This document shows, piece after piece, positions 37,253 to 46,330 of a stretch of DNA of 64,000 nt. Every line of letters starts with the position of its first letter. The first letter of the stretch is position 1. Source of the DNA: Sphaerospermopsis kisseleviana NIES-73 (lineage in GTDB: Bacteria; Cyanobacteriota; Cyanobacteriia; Cyanobacteriales; Nostocaceae); NCBI RefSeq assembly GCF_002368075.1, contig NZ_AP018314.1:3711657-3775656 (forward strand). Reading direction: 5' to 3'. Under the pieces are notes generated by a model. The model saw only the letters and a program-made list of their open reading frames with translations. It ran no database searches and was not told the DNA's origin. The translations under genes were made by a program, and so were the position numbers.

Positions 37253-37378
37253 TAATAATCAATCAATATTACCTATTACTATGTTTAAATGACTAAAATG
37301 GTTTGCTGAACAAATTTTTTACTAATTCCTAAATAAGAGAATATAGTAAATAGTCAAAATTTGATTATTTTTCTCCTG

Positions 37379-37522
37379 ACTCCTGACTCTTGAGGGCAAC
37401 CACAGGGGGTTTGCCCCTACTGACTCCTGACTCTTGAGGGCAACCACAGGGGGTTTGCCCCTACTAACTCCTGACTCTTGAGGGCAACCACAGGGGGTTT
37501 GCCCCTACTAACTCCTGACTCC
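37379..37522. repeat. Three tandem 44-bp units upstream of recF
   Basis: Three near-identical 44-bp units, each made of CTCCTGACTCTTGAGGGCAA, then CCACAGGGGGTTTGCCCCTA. GGGCAA pairs with TTGCCC in each unit, so three hairpins stand in a row. The last unit ends about 15 bp before the recF start. Confidence 0.85.
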
Positions 37523-37535
37523 TTAATGCTTAAAT

Positions 37536-38669
37536 ATGTACCTTAAAAATATACACCTAAGAAATTATCGGAATTACCAAGAGCAAAAAATAGATTTTAC
37601 TGCCCCTAAAACAATTTTAGTCGGTAACAATGCTCAGGGAAAATCTAATTTATTGGAGGCGGTAGAGTTGTTAGCTACATTGCGATCGCACCGTATGGCA
37701 AAAGATCGTGATTTAATTAAAGATGGTGAAGATATCGCTCAAATTAATGCTACCCTAGAAAGAAGCTCAGGAATAAGTGATTTAACTTTAACTTTACGCC
37801 GAAATGGCCGCCGTAGTGTAGCTATAAATAGTGAAATAGTCCGCAGACAAATGGATTTTCTTGGTGTTTTAAATGCTGTAGAATTTTCTAGTTTAGATTT
37901 AGAATTAGTGCGGGGTAGTCCTGAAGTTCGTCGTAATTGGTTAGATACTCTTTTAATGCAACTCGAACCAGTTTATGCTCACATTTTACATCAATATAAC
38001 CAAGTATTACGACAGCGCAATGCTTTCTTAAAAAGAAGTCAGGAGTCAGGATTCAGGAGTCAGGAGAAAGAATTAGCTATCTGGGATGCACAGTTAGTTA
38101 ACGCCGGCACAAAGGTAATTAGAAGACGCAACAGAGCTATTCAAAGATTAACACCTATTGCTGCCAAATGGCACGCTAGTATTAGTGGCAGTACAGAAAT
38201 TCTGGAAATTAATTATTCTCCTAATGTGCCAATAGGAAAAGATGATAATGAAGATATTACACAATCTTTTTTCGGCAAAATTCAACAACGTTCTGTTATT
38301 GAATTACACCGAGGTACTACCCTTGTTGGACCCCACAGGGATGAGTTAGAATTAATTATTAATCAAACTCCTGCTCGTCAATATGGTTCTCAAGGTCAAC
38401 AACGTACTTTAGTTTTAGCTTTAAAATTAGCAGAATTACAATTAATTGAAGAAGTCGTTAATGAAGCTCCTTTACTTTTATTAGATGATGTTTTAGCAGA
38501 ATTAGATTTATCCCGTCAAAATCAATTACTTGATGCTATTCAAGATCGGTTTCAGACTTTAATTACTACTACTCATTTGGGTGCTTTTGATTCTCAATGG
38601 TTAAAATCTTCACAAGTTCTCTTTGTCAAATCAGGAGAAATAGAGTTTCCTGAAAAAGTCTTTTCGTGA
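37536..38669 (+). CDS. recF: DNA replication and repair protein RecF
   Basis: A 377-residue SMC-like ATPase that helps load RecA at gaps through RecFOR. The Walker A motif is VGNNAQGKSN (about residue 32), the signature motif is SQGQQRTLVLALKLAELQL, and Walker B is PLLLLDDVLAELD, followed by TTTHLGAFD. Between QRNAFLKR and KELAIWDAQLV there is a SQESGFRSQE insert encoded by three to four GTCAGGA-type heptamers in frame (38034-38066). Apart from this insert the protein is full length. A three-unit tandem repeat lies directly upstream, so the promoter is unclear. Confidence 0.95.
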   Translation: MYLKNIHLRNYRNYQEQKIDFTAPKTILVGNNAQGKSNLLEAVELLATLRSHRMAKDRDLIKDGEDIAQINATLERSSGISDLTLTLRRNGRRSVAINSEIVRRQMDFLGVLNAVEFSSLDLELVRGSPEVRRNWLDTLLMQLEPVYAHILHQYNQVLRQRNAFLKRSQESGFRSQEKELAIWDAQLVNAGTKVIRRRNRAIQRLTPIAAKWHASISGSTEILEINYSPNVPIGKDDNEDITQSFFGKIQQRSVIELHRGTTLVGPHRDELELIINQTPARQYGSQGQQRTLVLALKLAELQLIEEVVNEAPLLLLDDVLAELDLSRQNQLLDAIQDRFQTLITTTHLGAFDSQWLKSSQVLFVKSGEIEFPEKVFS

Positions 38670-38747
38670 GGGAGTTAGGAGTTCCAGAAATTTTTTTATT
38701 TTGAAATTGTCTAAATATCAACAAGGTGCAAGCTTTTTTAGCTTTAC

Positions 38748-38861
38748 GTTTCCATTCAATTAATATCCCCAGCGAGTGGGGACTAGAAAACTACGACTAT
38801 GATGAGTCTGAGTGTGTCTATGTTAGTTTCCATTCAATTAATATCCCCAGCGAGTGGGGAC
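38748..38861. CRISPR. Two-repeat mini CRISPR, one spacer, no cas genes
   Basis: Two identical 36-bp repeats (38748-38783 and 38826-38861) start GTTTCCATTCAATTAATA and end CCCCAGCGAGTGGGGAC. They enclose a 42-bp unique spacer. On the minus strand the repeat ends in GAATGGAAAC and has a CCCCACTCGCTGGGG stem, so transcription is probably leftward. Repeat form and length fit cyanobacterial class 1 arrays. No cas gene lies within the window. It is probably an orphan or degenerated array served in trans, if active. Confidence 0.75.
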
Positions 38862-38904
38862 CCCTCCATTTTAAACCCTTACCCAGTAAAGTGTCCAGAG
38901 GCAG

Positions 38905-39042
38905 TTTCCGAAGGTCAGGAAAAAAAGTGGTGAAACAGCTAACCAACAGCGGTAAAAAATCCCTGAAACCGTTACCCAGTAAGCGACCGAAGTTCGCAAC
39001 GAAAAAATCAATATTTCAGCCATTTTACCTGACCTTCGGAAA
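38905..39042. repeat. Inverted-repeat element beside the CRISPR
   Basis: Perfect 15-bp inverted ends TTTCCGAAGGTCAGG and CCTGACCTTCGGAAA enclose 108 bp. Near its left end and inside it, a phrase around GTTACCCAGTAAGCG / CTTACCCAGTAAAG is duplicated. An open frame crosses the CRISPR and this region but reads repeat-derived peptides, so I do not call a gene. Confidence 0.65.
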
Positions 39043-39093
39043 AACTACACAATAATCAAGGAGTCAGAAGTTCCAGGAGTTCCTCACTGACTA

Positions 39094-39141
39094 CTTCAAA
39101 CCTTTGATTTATCAAGGTTTTAGTTTTATTCAGCAACCCCT
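39094..39141. repeat. Repeat with AGGGGTTGCTGAATAAA end, copy 2 (inverted)
   Basis: On the minus strand this reads AGGGGTTGCTGAATAAAAC, then a tail ending CAAAGGTTTGAAG, matching the copy at 19955-20005. An internal CCTTTGATTTATCAAGG hairpin is present. From here to 39365 the sequence is AT-rich with no other recognised feature. Confidence 0.5.
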
Positions 39142-39365
39142 ATTGAGCTAAAAACTGTATTATATCTTACTTGAATTAGTAATGTAATTGTAAAAACTCA
39201 ATTTTTAATAATATTTATTTATATAAGATATTTATATTTATTGCTTTGAAATAGTGTATTAAAGAAATAATCAAAAATGTAGCGTTTGTATCTTACCATA
39301 AAAACAGTAGGTCGATAATTGACAAATAATACGTAAAACTTGCACAAATGACACCTAACACTTGA

Positions 39366-41723
39366 GTGGATAAACTCTACCGCTTAGACAACATTAAACC
39401 ACAAGACCGCGCCCAAGTTGGGGATAAGGCGTTTTACTTGAGTAAAATTATGCAAAGGGGCTATCCTGTAGTACCTGGTTTTGTAGTCTCCGCATATGTG
39501 TGGCGAGAATTTCTAGAAACTCTCAATAGTTCAGAGTCATTAGTTGCGGACTTACCCTATTCTTCTCTACATTTAGATGTAAGTAATTGGCAACAACTGC
39601 AACAGGTGGCTGGCCGTTTGCGTCAGGAAATAATTGCTGGTAGTGTACCACATTATTGGGTAAGTGAGATTTTCCAAGCTGCTAAAACCTGGGAAGGGAA
39701 ATGTTTAATTTTGCGTCCGAGTTTGAGTATATCATCTGGTAATCAGGTGATGGGAAATATTTCTGGGTTGCTGGAGTCGGTGTTTTGTGTTTGTAATGAG
39801 GAAGCTATAGTTGAAGGTTTAAAACAAACTTGGAGTCAGTTGTTTCGTGCTAGAAGTTTACTATATTGGCAGAGTGTCGGCATTAATTTACAACACATTA
39901 ATTTTGCGGTATTAGTGCAACCGGTAGAAAATGCGATCGCCTCCGGTTCATTCCAAGCTGATACATCAGGAGCAGAAATAGAAGCAACTTATGGATTAGG
40001 AATAGCTATTAACAAGGGTGAAATATTACCAGATGTTTACTACATTGAAGAAAACACCGAAGTTATTCAAGAACAACAATTAGGAAATAAAATTCTCGCC
40101 TATTCTGTACATGATCCTATATCTGTGACTGCTGAAGAATTACAATCTAGATTAATCACAGATCATAATTGTTTATTCTCCTATCTGCTCAGTGAGGAAC
40201 AACAAAAGAAGTATGCACTTCCAGAAGAATTTCTGCAACAAATCATTATTTTAGGCAATCAATTATTTAGTGAAATAGGGACAAAATTAACAATAAAATG
40301 GACAATTACAATTAATATTCCTACCCCAAAACTTTACATTACTCAAGTTAATGTTCCACCGTTTTTAATTCCTAACTTGCTCCTCAAAGGAATAGGGGCG
40401 GCTAGGGGGCAGATAACTGCTACTGCGTATGTCATTCTTGGTTCACAACCCAAACCTTCACAAATACCCAAGGGAGTAATTTTAATCGCTCCTGCTATTA
40501 CTCCTGATTGGTTGCCTTTACTACATCAAATTGGTGGTATTATTACGGAAAAAGGAGGATTAACCAGTCATGGGGCAATTTTAGCTAGGGAGTTGGGTAT
40601 TCCTGCTATAGTCAGTGCTAAAAATGCGACTAATTTAATTCAAACTGGTGAAAGTCTCTTGCTTGATGGTGATAGGGGAGAAGTTTATCGTGGTCTAAAA
40701 GAGGGTAATATCTTGAAAGATGGAGAAAAAATTTCATTAACCGAGAATAAAAAAGAACAATTTGATCATCATGCAAATCAACCTCATTATGGGTTGAGTA
40801 ATACTAAAATATTACCGATGATTGCTACCCAATTATTAGTTAATCTTAGTCAAGTAAATTTGATTGAAACAGTACGGGGTTTACCTGTGGATGGGGTAGG
40901 TTTGTTACGTTCAGAATTGATGATTTTGAATATTTTGCAGGGACAAAATCCTCATATTTGGCTTTCAAATGGTAGACAAAGAGAATTATTAGAAAGTTTA
41001 TCTGAGGAGATTAAAAAATTTGCCATTGGTTTTGCACCACGACCTATTTTATATCGTTCTTTAGATTGGCGATCACAGGATTTTCCTTCGTTTAATTATG
41101 GTGTAAACTCTGCATCAAGTTCAATTTTAGGTGAACATGGTACTTGGAGTTATGTGAAAAATTCGGCGGTTTTTGAATTAGAATTACAGGCTTTAGCAAG
41201 GTTACAAAAAAATGGTTATAGTAATATTCATTTGATGTTGCCTTTTGTGCGGACTGTGGAAGAATTTGTATTTTGTCGTCGTCAAGTTGAAGAAGCTGGT
41301 TTAACTGAAAATCCCCATTTTCAATTATGGATCATGGCAGAAGTTCCGAGTATATTATTTTTATTACCTGAATATATTAAAGCTGGGGTAGCGGGAATTT
41401 CTATTGGTACTAATGACTTGACACAATTAATTTTAGGTGTGGATCGAGAACAAGGAGAATTAGCAAGTATATTTGATGAACGTCATCCTGCGGTGATGGG
41501 TGCGATTTTTCAATTAATTAAAATGGCTAAAGATGGGGGTATTCCTTGTTCTATTTGTGGTCAAGCACCTGCTTTATATCCAGAAATTATTGATAAATTG
41601 GTGGAATGGGGTATTAGTTCTATTTCTGTAGAACCGGAAGCGGTGGAAAGGACTTATCAAGCGATCGCTCGTGCTGAACAACGTTTGATTTTAGCAGCAG
41701 CGCGGAAACTTTTGGGGAATTGA
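39366..41723 (+). CDS. PEP synthase-like protein
   Basis: A 785-residue protein of the PEP synthase/PPDK family, with the three-domain order retained. The swivelling phosphohistidine domain has His402 in GGLTSHGAILARELGIPAIV. The C-terminal PEP-binding TIM barrel has VDGVGLLRSELM, SIGTNDLTQLILGVDRE and the catalytic Cys731 in CSICGQAP. The N-terminal ATP-grasp domain is divergent: where family members have V-R-S-S-A-x-x-E-D this protein has ILRPSLSISS and GNISGLLESV. The start is GTG (MDKLYRLD). It may make PEP from pyruvate or act as a related phosphotransfer protein. Confidence 0.8.
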   Translation: MDKLYRLDNIKPQDRAQVGDKAFYLSKIMQRGYPVVPGFVVSAYVWREFLETLNSSESLVADLPYSSLHLDVSNWQQLQQVAGRLRQEIIAGSVPHYWVSEIFQAAKTWEGKCLILRPSLSISSGNQVMGNISGLLESVFCVCNEEAIVEGLKQTWSQLFRARSLLYWQSVGINLQHINFAVLVQPVENAIASGSFQADTSGAEIEATYGLGIAINKGEILPDVYYIEENTEVIQEQQLGNKILAYSVHDPISVTAEELQSRLITDHNCLFSYLLSEEQQKKYALPEEFLQQIIILGNQLFSEIGTKLTIKWTITINIPTPKLYITQVNVPPFLIPNLLLKGIGAARGQITATAYVILGSQPKPSQIPKGVILIAPAITPDWLPLLHQIGGIITEKGGLTSHGAILARELGIPAIVSAKNATNLIQTGESLLLDGDRGEVYRGLKEGNILKDGEKISLTENKKEQFDHHANQPHYGLSNTKILPMIATQLLVNLSQVNLIETVRGLPVDGVGLLRSELMILNILQGQNPHIWLSNGRQRELLESLSEEIKKFAIGFAPRPILYRSLDWRSQDFPSFNYGVNSASSSILGEHGTWSYVKNSAVFELELQALARLQKNGYSNIHLMLPFVRTVEEFVFCRRQVEEAGLTENPHFQLWIMAEVPSILFLLPEYIKAGVAGISIGTNDLTQLILGVDREQGELASIFDERHPAVMGAIFQLIKMAKDGGIPCSICGQAPALYPEIIDKLVEWGISSISVEPEAVERTYQAIARAEQRLILAAARKLLGN

Positions 41724-42099
41724 AAATTGAAAATTGAAAATTACAGCAATTGTTGGGTGATGGGACTAAGTTTTTTTATCTCACGCAAAGGCGCAAAGGA
41801 AGACAGGAATTTCAATAATGGACAATTAACAATGAACAATTGACAATTAACTCTCCCTTAAAGCCAAAGGATTGAAAAGTGGAATTTTTGGCTTTTTTCC
41901 GCTGGTAAGGGGAGGTTTTAAACCTTAAATGAAACAATTATCAATTATCAATTGTCAATTATCAATTGATAAATATGCTGTCATAGCAGGTGGATAAGAT
42001 TGTTAAAAATTGTATGGGAAAATGATAAATTTTGGGATAAGTTATATATAAGTTATATAATTAAAATATCATTGCAGATGAAGATCAAATTATCTGAAT
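41724..42099. other. Repeat-rich intergenic region
   Basis: GAAAATT units follow the preceding stop, then a CTCACGCAAAGGCGCAAAGG tract (41780-41803), AACAATTGACAATTAA phrases, and ATCAATTATCAATTG units near 41937-41970. AAAGCCAAA and TTTTTGGCTTTTTT (41860-41898) could form a terminator for the PEP synthase-like gene. No gene is present. Confidence 0.6.
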
Positions 42100-42567
42100 A
42101 TGGATCAATCTCAATCTTCTTCTTTGTATCATCAAGATTTCTATTGTTGGACACAACAACAAGCTAAAGCTTTAGAAGAAAGGCTAGTTTTAGAATTAGA
42201 CTGGCAACATTTACAAGAGGAAATTCAATCTTTGGGAAGGCAGGAATATCGAGAATTAGCAAGTCGTTTGGGTGTATTATTAGGTCATCTCTTAAAATGG
42301 GAATATCAACCGGAAAACCGTTCTCGCAGTTGGTTTTTAACAATTAGAGAACAACGTCGCGCTATTCTCCGACATCTGCGACAAAACCCTAGTTTAAAAT
42401 CTCGTATGGAAGAAGCTATGTTAGATGGTTTTGAAGCAGGAGTTGATTTAGCTTTACGGGAAACTAATTTACCGTTAAGAACTTTTCCCGAAAATTGTCC
42501 TTATTTATTTGATGATATTATTGCTGATGATTTTTTGTGTGATACCAGTCAGGACTGGAAAGGATAA
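42100..42567 (+). CDS. DUF29 family protein
   Basis: A 155-residue DUF29 protein. Family features are LYHQDFYCWTQQQAKALEER, WQHLQEEIQSLGRQEYRELASRLGVLLGHLLKWEYQP, SWFLTIREQRRAILRHLRQNPSL and LPLRTFPENCPYLFDDII. The family is greatly expanded in cyanobacteria with no known function. Soluble and helical. No partner gene is obvious. Confidence 0.88.
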   Translation: MDQSQSSSLYHQDFYCWTQQQAKALEERLVLELDWQHLQEEIQSLGRQEYRELASRLGVLLGHLLKWEYQPENRSRSWFLTIREQRRAILRHLRQNPSLKSRMEEAMLDGFEAGVDLALRETNLPLRTFPENCPYLFDDIIADDFLCDTSQDWKG

Positions 42568-42678
42568 TTTTTGAAGATGCTCCAGTTATAAGTTATATCA
42601 CTAAGAGAATTTATCAAGCGATCGCTTGGCAAAATCTCAAGGCAAAATAGAGAAACAGCAAACACCAAGAAGGTATTT

Positions 42679-42798
42679 ATGGAAATTTCACCATACATCA
42701 GCATAGACCCTGCTATTCATCACGGCACACCCTTTTTTCAGCAAGCCCCACATAAGTTTTTATGGGTTGTCTCTAAAAAAGCAACTTTGAAAGGGTGA
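42679..42798 (+). pseudogene. DUF433 antitoxin, 5' remnant
   Basis: A 39-codon frame beginning MEISPYISIDPAIHHGTPFF, the typical N-terminus of DUF433 antitoxins (x-I-x-x-D-P-x-I-x-x-G-x-P), preceded by AAGAAGG. After about residue 20 the match stops and the sequence runs into unrelated DNA containing CCCACATAAGTTTTTATGGG. The helix-turn-helix part and any DUF5615 partner are missing. It faces the DUF4258 module on the other strand. Confidence 0.6.
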
Positions 42799-42819
42799 TT
42801 TATCATTCCTGTCCACACT

Positions 42820-43047
42820 TTACGCCGCAAATTTATAAACTGGAATTTGCATAAACCGAACTGGTTGAGTTTTCTGCAAAATAATTTGCTGTAACTGTTC
42901 AACAGTTTCAGGAGAAAAGAATTGCTCACCAGTTTCTATGTTGACTCTAGCTGGTACATTTTCGACTATAAAAAATTGACCATCTTTTTCTAATGAGTAA
43001 GTAACTCTTTGCTCTACAAAGTTTTCGTTAAAATTGTTATTCTGCAT
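42820..43047 (-). CDS. MqsA/YgiT-like antitoxin lacking zinc cysteines
   Basis: A 75-residue protein. EQRVTYSLEKDGQFFIVENVPARVNIETGEQFFSPETVEQLQQII matches the YgiT/MqsA N-terminal fold, but the four zinc-binding cysteines are absent; the protein has no cysteine at all. The start is MQNNNF, with a perfect AGGAGG 6 nt upstream; a longer frame from an earlier ATG would place that site inside the gene. It overlaps the toxin gene end by 11 nt. Confidence 0.75.
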   Translation of the reverse strand: MQNNNFNENFVEQRVTYSLEKDGQFFIVENVPARVNIETGEQFFSPETVEQLQQIILQKTQPVRFMQIPVYKFAA

Positions 43048-43363
43048 TACTTTTCCTCCTAGTAAAATCATCACTCCAGCGATGAGAGTCAGGCTCGTAC
43101 ACTGTAATAATTTTAATCAATGAACGTGACGGATAACTACATTGTACATGAATAGGGCGACCATTTTGGGTAAAACCATGAATTAGACAACTAGCTCCAT
43201 ACTTATCATTTGGATAATCTTCAATTATTTTTCCGTTTTGAATTGCCTTTTTAATTTCCTTGACTCCAATACCTCTGAGTATAGACTGATCAACTCCATG
43301 TTTAGAAAACTCGAATTGATCCTGAGAAAATTTCGTTTGTATTTCTTCAAGAGAAACTGACAT
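43037..43363 (-). CDS. DUF4258 toxin candidate
   Basis: A 108-residue DUF4258 protein, related to the RelE-like superfamily. FEFSKHGVDQSILRGIGVKEIKKAIQNGKIIEDYPNDKYGASCLIHGF, then RPIHVQCSYP and LIKIITVYEPD follow the family pattern of a His-containing N-terminus and a V-Y-x-P-D C-terminal strand. It is first in an overlapping pair with the MqsA-like antitoxin, the normal order for this module. Confidence 0.85.
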   Translation of the reverse strand: MSVSLEEIQTKFSQDQFEFSKHGVDQSILRGIGVKEIKKAIQNGKIIEDYPNDKYGASCLIHGFTQNGRPIHVQCSYPSRSLIKIITVYEPDSHRWSDDFTRRKSNAE

Positions 43364-43408
43364 TATTTTATCTCTTTGCTCAAGAACTTAACAATCCCAG
43401 AGGTTTGA

Positions 43409-46021
43409 CTATTGTAAATTTTGTAAACCCATAGCAATTTTACTGTGTTTTTCAATTTGTCCCATTACCTGTTTTGCTCGTTGAATAACCACCGCAGGTA
43501 AACCCGCTAACCTCCCAGCTTCAATACCATAAGATTTATCAGCACCACCGGGTTGCACTTGATGTAAAAAGATAATTTGATCAGGCAATTCTTTCACCGT
43601 AACTTGATAATTTGCCACATTATCAATAATACTCGCTAACTCATTTAACTCATGATAATGGGTAGCGAAAATAGTCCGAGCTTTAATCTCCACTGCTAAA
43701 TATTCTGCCACAGCCCAAGCAATAGATAAACCATCAAAAGTTGCAGTACCCCGACCAATTTCATCTAATAAAACCAAAGATTTCGCAGTTGCATGATTTA
43801 AAATATTAGCAGTTTCATTCATTTCTACCATAAAAGTAGATTGACCAGTTGCCAGATCATCAACCGCACCCACACGGGTAAAAATGCGATCGCAAACTCC
43901 CAAGCGTGCCGACATAGCAGGTACAAAACTTCCAATTTGTGCCATTAACTGAATTAAACCCACCTGCCGTAAATAACAACTCTTACCACTAGCATTAGGA
44001 CCAGTCAAAATAACCAAATCAGGGTAAAATGTATCATTCTTTCTTCTTTTCTCTTCTTCCTTCGCTTCCTTCGTTCCTTCGTGGTTCATTCCTCCGTAAT
44101 TCTTCCCACCTAACCAAGTAGAATTAGGAACAAAAAACCCAGAAGGTAAAGATTGTTCAACCACCGGATGACGACCATCAATAACCTCAACCTCCCGTCC
44201 CTCCACCATTTCCGGCCGACAATAACCCTGATGTACCGCTAACTCCGCCAACCCACATAATACATCAGCAGCAGCCACCGCACGGGAAATATTGCGAATA
44301 GTATCCGCGTGTTCAGCCACTTCATCCCGTAAAGCGGCAAAAATCTCATATTCTAGCTGATTTAAGTCATCTCGCGCCGTTAATATCCGCGCTTCTCGCT
44401 CTTTCAACTCAGGAGTAATGTAACGTTCCTCATTCGTCAACGTTTGCTTACGGATGTAATTCTCAGGAACTTGATCTGATTTAGAGCGTGAAATACTAAT
44501 ATAATACCCAAAAGTCTTATTAAACCCGACCTTTAAATTAGGAATACTCGTTCTCGCTCTTTCATCAACTTCTAACGTTGCGATCCATTGTTGATCTGCT
44601 TCTACTGTTGCTTTTCTTTCATCCAATAGGGGATTTATACCAGGACGAATTAAACCGCCTTCCTTTAAATGATTAGGTGGTGATTCTACTATGTGCAGTT
44701 GTATTTTTTTTGCTAATTCTTCCAGTACGGGAGGGACTTTTTGCAAAGCTTTCAAAAAAGGCGATCGCCCTTCTGCTGCTATGTTAGCTAATTCAGGTAA
44801 AAGAGAGATAGAATCAGCTAACGCGACTAAATCCCGTGCATTTGCCCTTCCTGAACCTGCGCGACCTGCTAACCTTTCTAAATCGTATATTTTCCTTAAT
44901 AATGTTCGTAAATCTTGTCGTAAAGGTGTATTCTCAACTAACTCCTGAATACTATCTTGTCTAGCTTTAATACCTTTGATATCAAGTAGCGGTTGTAACA
45001 ACCATCTTCTTAACGCCCGACTACCCATAGCGGTGCTGGTTCGGTTTAAAGCCCATAATAAAGAACCGTGAAATGTGCCATCGCGGACAGTTTGGGTAAT
45101 TTCTAGGTTGCGACGGGTTTGATGATCTACGATGAGGTAATCGGTTAAGGTATAGGTGCGTAATAATTGCAGAGATACGGGGTTTTGTTTTTGGGTATCT
45201 TCCAGATATTCCAACAGTCCACCAGCAGCGCGGACTGCAAGGGGGAGATGTTCACAACCGATACCTTCGAGCGATCGCAATTTGAATTTCTGCAATATTT
45301 TACTTCTAGCTTCGGCTTGAGAAAAGGGAAGTTGCGATCGCAAACTATAACAAAATGTGGGTGGTAAACACTGAGGAAGGGAAGGGGAAGTTTCCCCCGG
45401 ACGTAGTAAAGTACCTAAATTCGGTGCATTGGTGGGGAAAAGCACTTCAGAAGGTTGTAACCTCATTAATTCTTGAGTGAGGTGTTCTAAATCACTGCCT
45501 TGAGTGGTGAGAAATTCCCCAGTTGAGATATCAGCATAACCTAAACCCCAATGATTCACCGCAATTACCACAGCCGCTAAGTAATTATTGCGACTGGCTT
45601 TGAGCATTCCTTCTTCTAGCAAAGTTCCCGGTGTGAGGATGCGGGTAACTTCCCGTTTCACTAAACCTACTGCTTCTGATGCGTCTTCTACTTGGTCACA
45701 AATTACTACAGCGTAACCTTTTTCTACTAACATGGTTGTATATCGTTCCCATGCGTGATGAGGTACACCAGTCATAGCTACCCGACCCACATCACCCCCG
45801 TGTTTACTGGTGAGGACTAATTCTAATTCTCTGGAAACGGTTACAGCGTCTTGAAAGAAGGTTTCAAAGAAGTCACCAACACGATACAGCAGCAACGCAT
45901 GGGGGTATTTATCTTTCATTTCTACGTAGTGCTGATACATTTTACTCAGCTTGCTGCGGTCTTCTACCAGTTTTGTATCGCTGAGAGGTGTGTTTTGTGA
46001 TTGGGGTTCTGGTGTGGTCAT
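43409..46021 (-). CDS. mutS: DNA mismatch repair protein MutS
   Basis: An 870-residue MutS. The mismatch-recognition domain has [14 protein letters not shown] (Phe-x-Glu motif is GDFFETF); the connector, core and clamp regions follow. The ATPase has Walker [48 protein letters not shown] and [11 protein letters not shown]. The ATG start is chosen; an upstream in-frame GTG would add eight residues. Just before Walker A lies an insert reading [16 protein letters not shown], encoded by an ACGAAGGAACGAAGGAAG-type tract that looks like intergenic repeat DNA (about 44036-44098). The frame is kept. Confidence 0.95.
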   Translation of the reverse strand: MTTPEPQSQNTPLSDTKLVEDRSKLSKMYQHYVEMKDKYPHALLLYRVGDFFETFFQDAVTVSRELELVLTSKHGGDVGRVAMTGVPHHAWERYTTMLVEKGYAVVICDQVEDASEAVGLVKREVTRILTPGTLLEEGMLKASRNNYLAAVVIAVNHWGLGYADISTGEFLTTQGSDLEHLTQELMRLQPSEVLFPTNAPNLGTLLRPGETSPSLPQCLPPTFCYSLRSQLPFSQAEARSKILQKFKLRSLEGIGCEHLPLAVRAAGGLLEYLEDTQKQNPVSLQLLRTYTLTDYLIVDHQTRRNLEITQTVRDGTFHGSLLWALNRTSTAMGSRALRRWLLQPLLDIKGIKARQDSIQELVENTPLRQDLRTLLRKIYDLERLAGRAGSGRANARDLVALADSISLLPELANIAAEGRSPFLKALQKVPPVLEELAKKIQLHIVESPPNHLKEGGLIRPGINPLLDERKATVEADQQWIATLEVDERARTSIPNLKVGFNKTFGYYISISRSKSDQVPENYIRKQTLTNEERYITPELKEREARILTARDDLNQLEYEIFAALRDEVAEHADTIRNISRAVAAADVLCGLAELAVHQGYCRPEMVEGREVEVIDGRHPVVEQSLPSGFFVPNSTWLGGKNYGGMNHEGTKEAKEEEKRRKNDTFYPDLVILTGPNASGKSCYLRQVGLIQLMAQIGSFVPAMSARLGVCDRIFTRVGAVDDLATGQSTFMVEMNETANILNHATAKSLVLLDEIGRGTATFDGLSIAWAVAEYLAVEIKARTIFATHYHELNELASIIDNVANYQVTVKELPDQIIFLHQVQPGGADKSYGIEAGRLAGLPAVVIQRAKQVMGQIEKHSKIAMGLQNLQ

Positions 46022-46105
46022 GGTAGATGCTGCGATTTTTGGCACTATTCTTGATGATAGCGTGATGTGGGGGAATGGGTGCGATCACTTAAAGTTTATT
46101 TATTT

Positions 46106-46330
46106 TTAGCGAGCTTCCAAAAATTCCTCAACTGTTAAATTGATATCACTGGCAATTTTACGTAATAAAGTCGGTGCAATATCACGTCCTTTGTGAAAGG
46201 GAACGGTTGTTCCTCTACCATCTGCATGACGAAACTGTTTGTGAGAACCAGTTTGACGCACTTCTACAAATCCAAGATTTTCTAAAATACGCACTACTTC
46301 TTGAGGTTTAAGAACAGGAATATTGCTCAT
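46106..46330 (-). CDS. hicA: HicA toxin
   Basis: A 74-residue mRNA interferase of the HicA/YcfA family with a double-stranded-RNA-binding-like fold. KPQEVVRILENLGFVEVRQTGSHKQFRHADGRGTTVPFHKGRDIAP has the catalytic His in GSHKQF, and LLRKIASDINLTVEEFL is the usual end. It overlaps the upstream hicB stop by 4 nt. Key residues are intact. Confidence 0.93.
   Translation of the reverse strand: MSNIPVLKPQEVVRILENLGFVEVRQTGSHKQFRHADGRGTTVPFHKGRDIAPTLLRKIASDINLTVEEFLEAR

Noticed and set aside
37379-37522. Possible second CRISPR array upstream of recF
   Set aside because: The units are identical head-to-tail copies with no unique spacers, and they contain a heptamer phrase; a tandem repeat explains them.
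38726-39055. 109-residue open frame across the CRISPR and the inverted-repeat element
   Set aside because: Its peptide contains the CRISPR repeat twice (FHSINIPSEWG) and translated inverted-repeat DNA. It is repeat-derived and not a gene.
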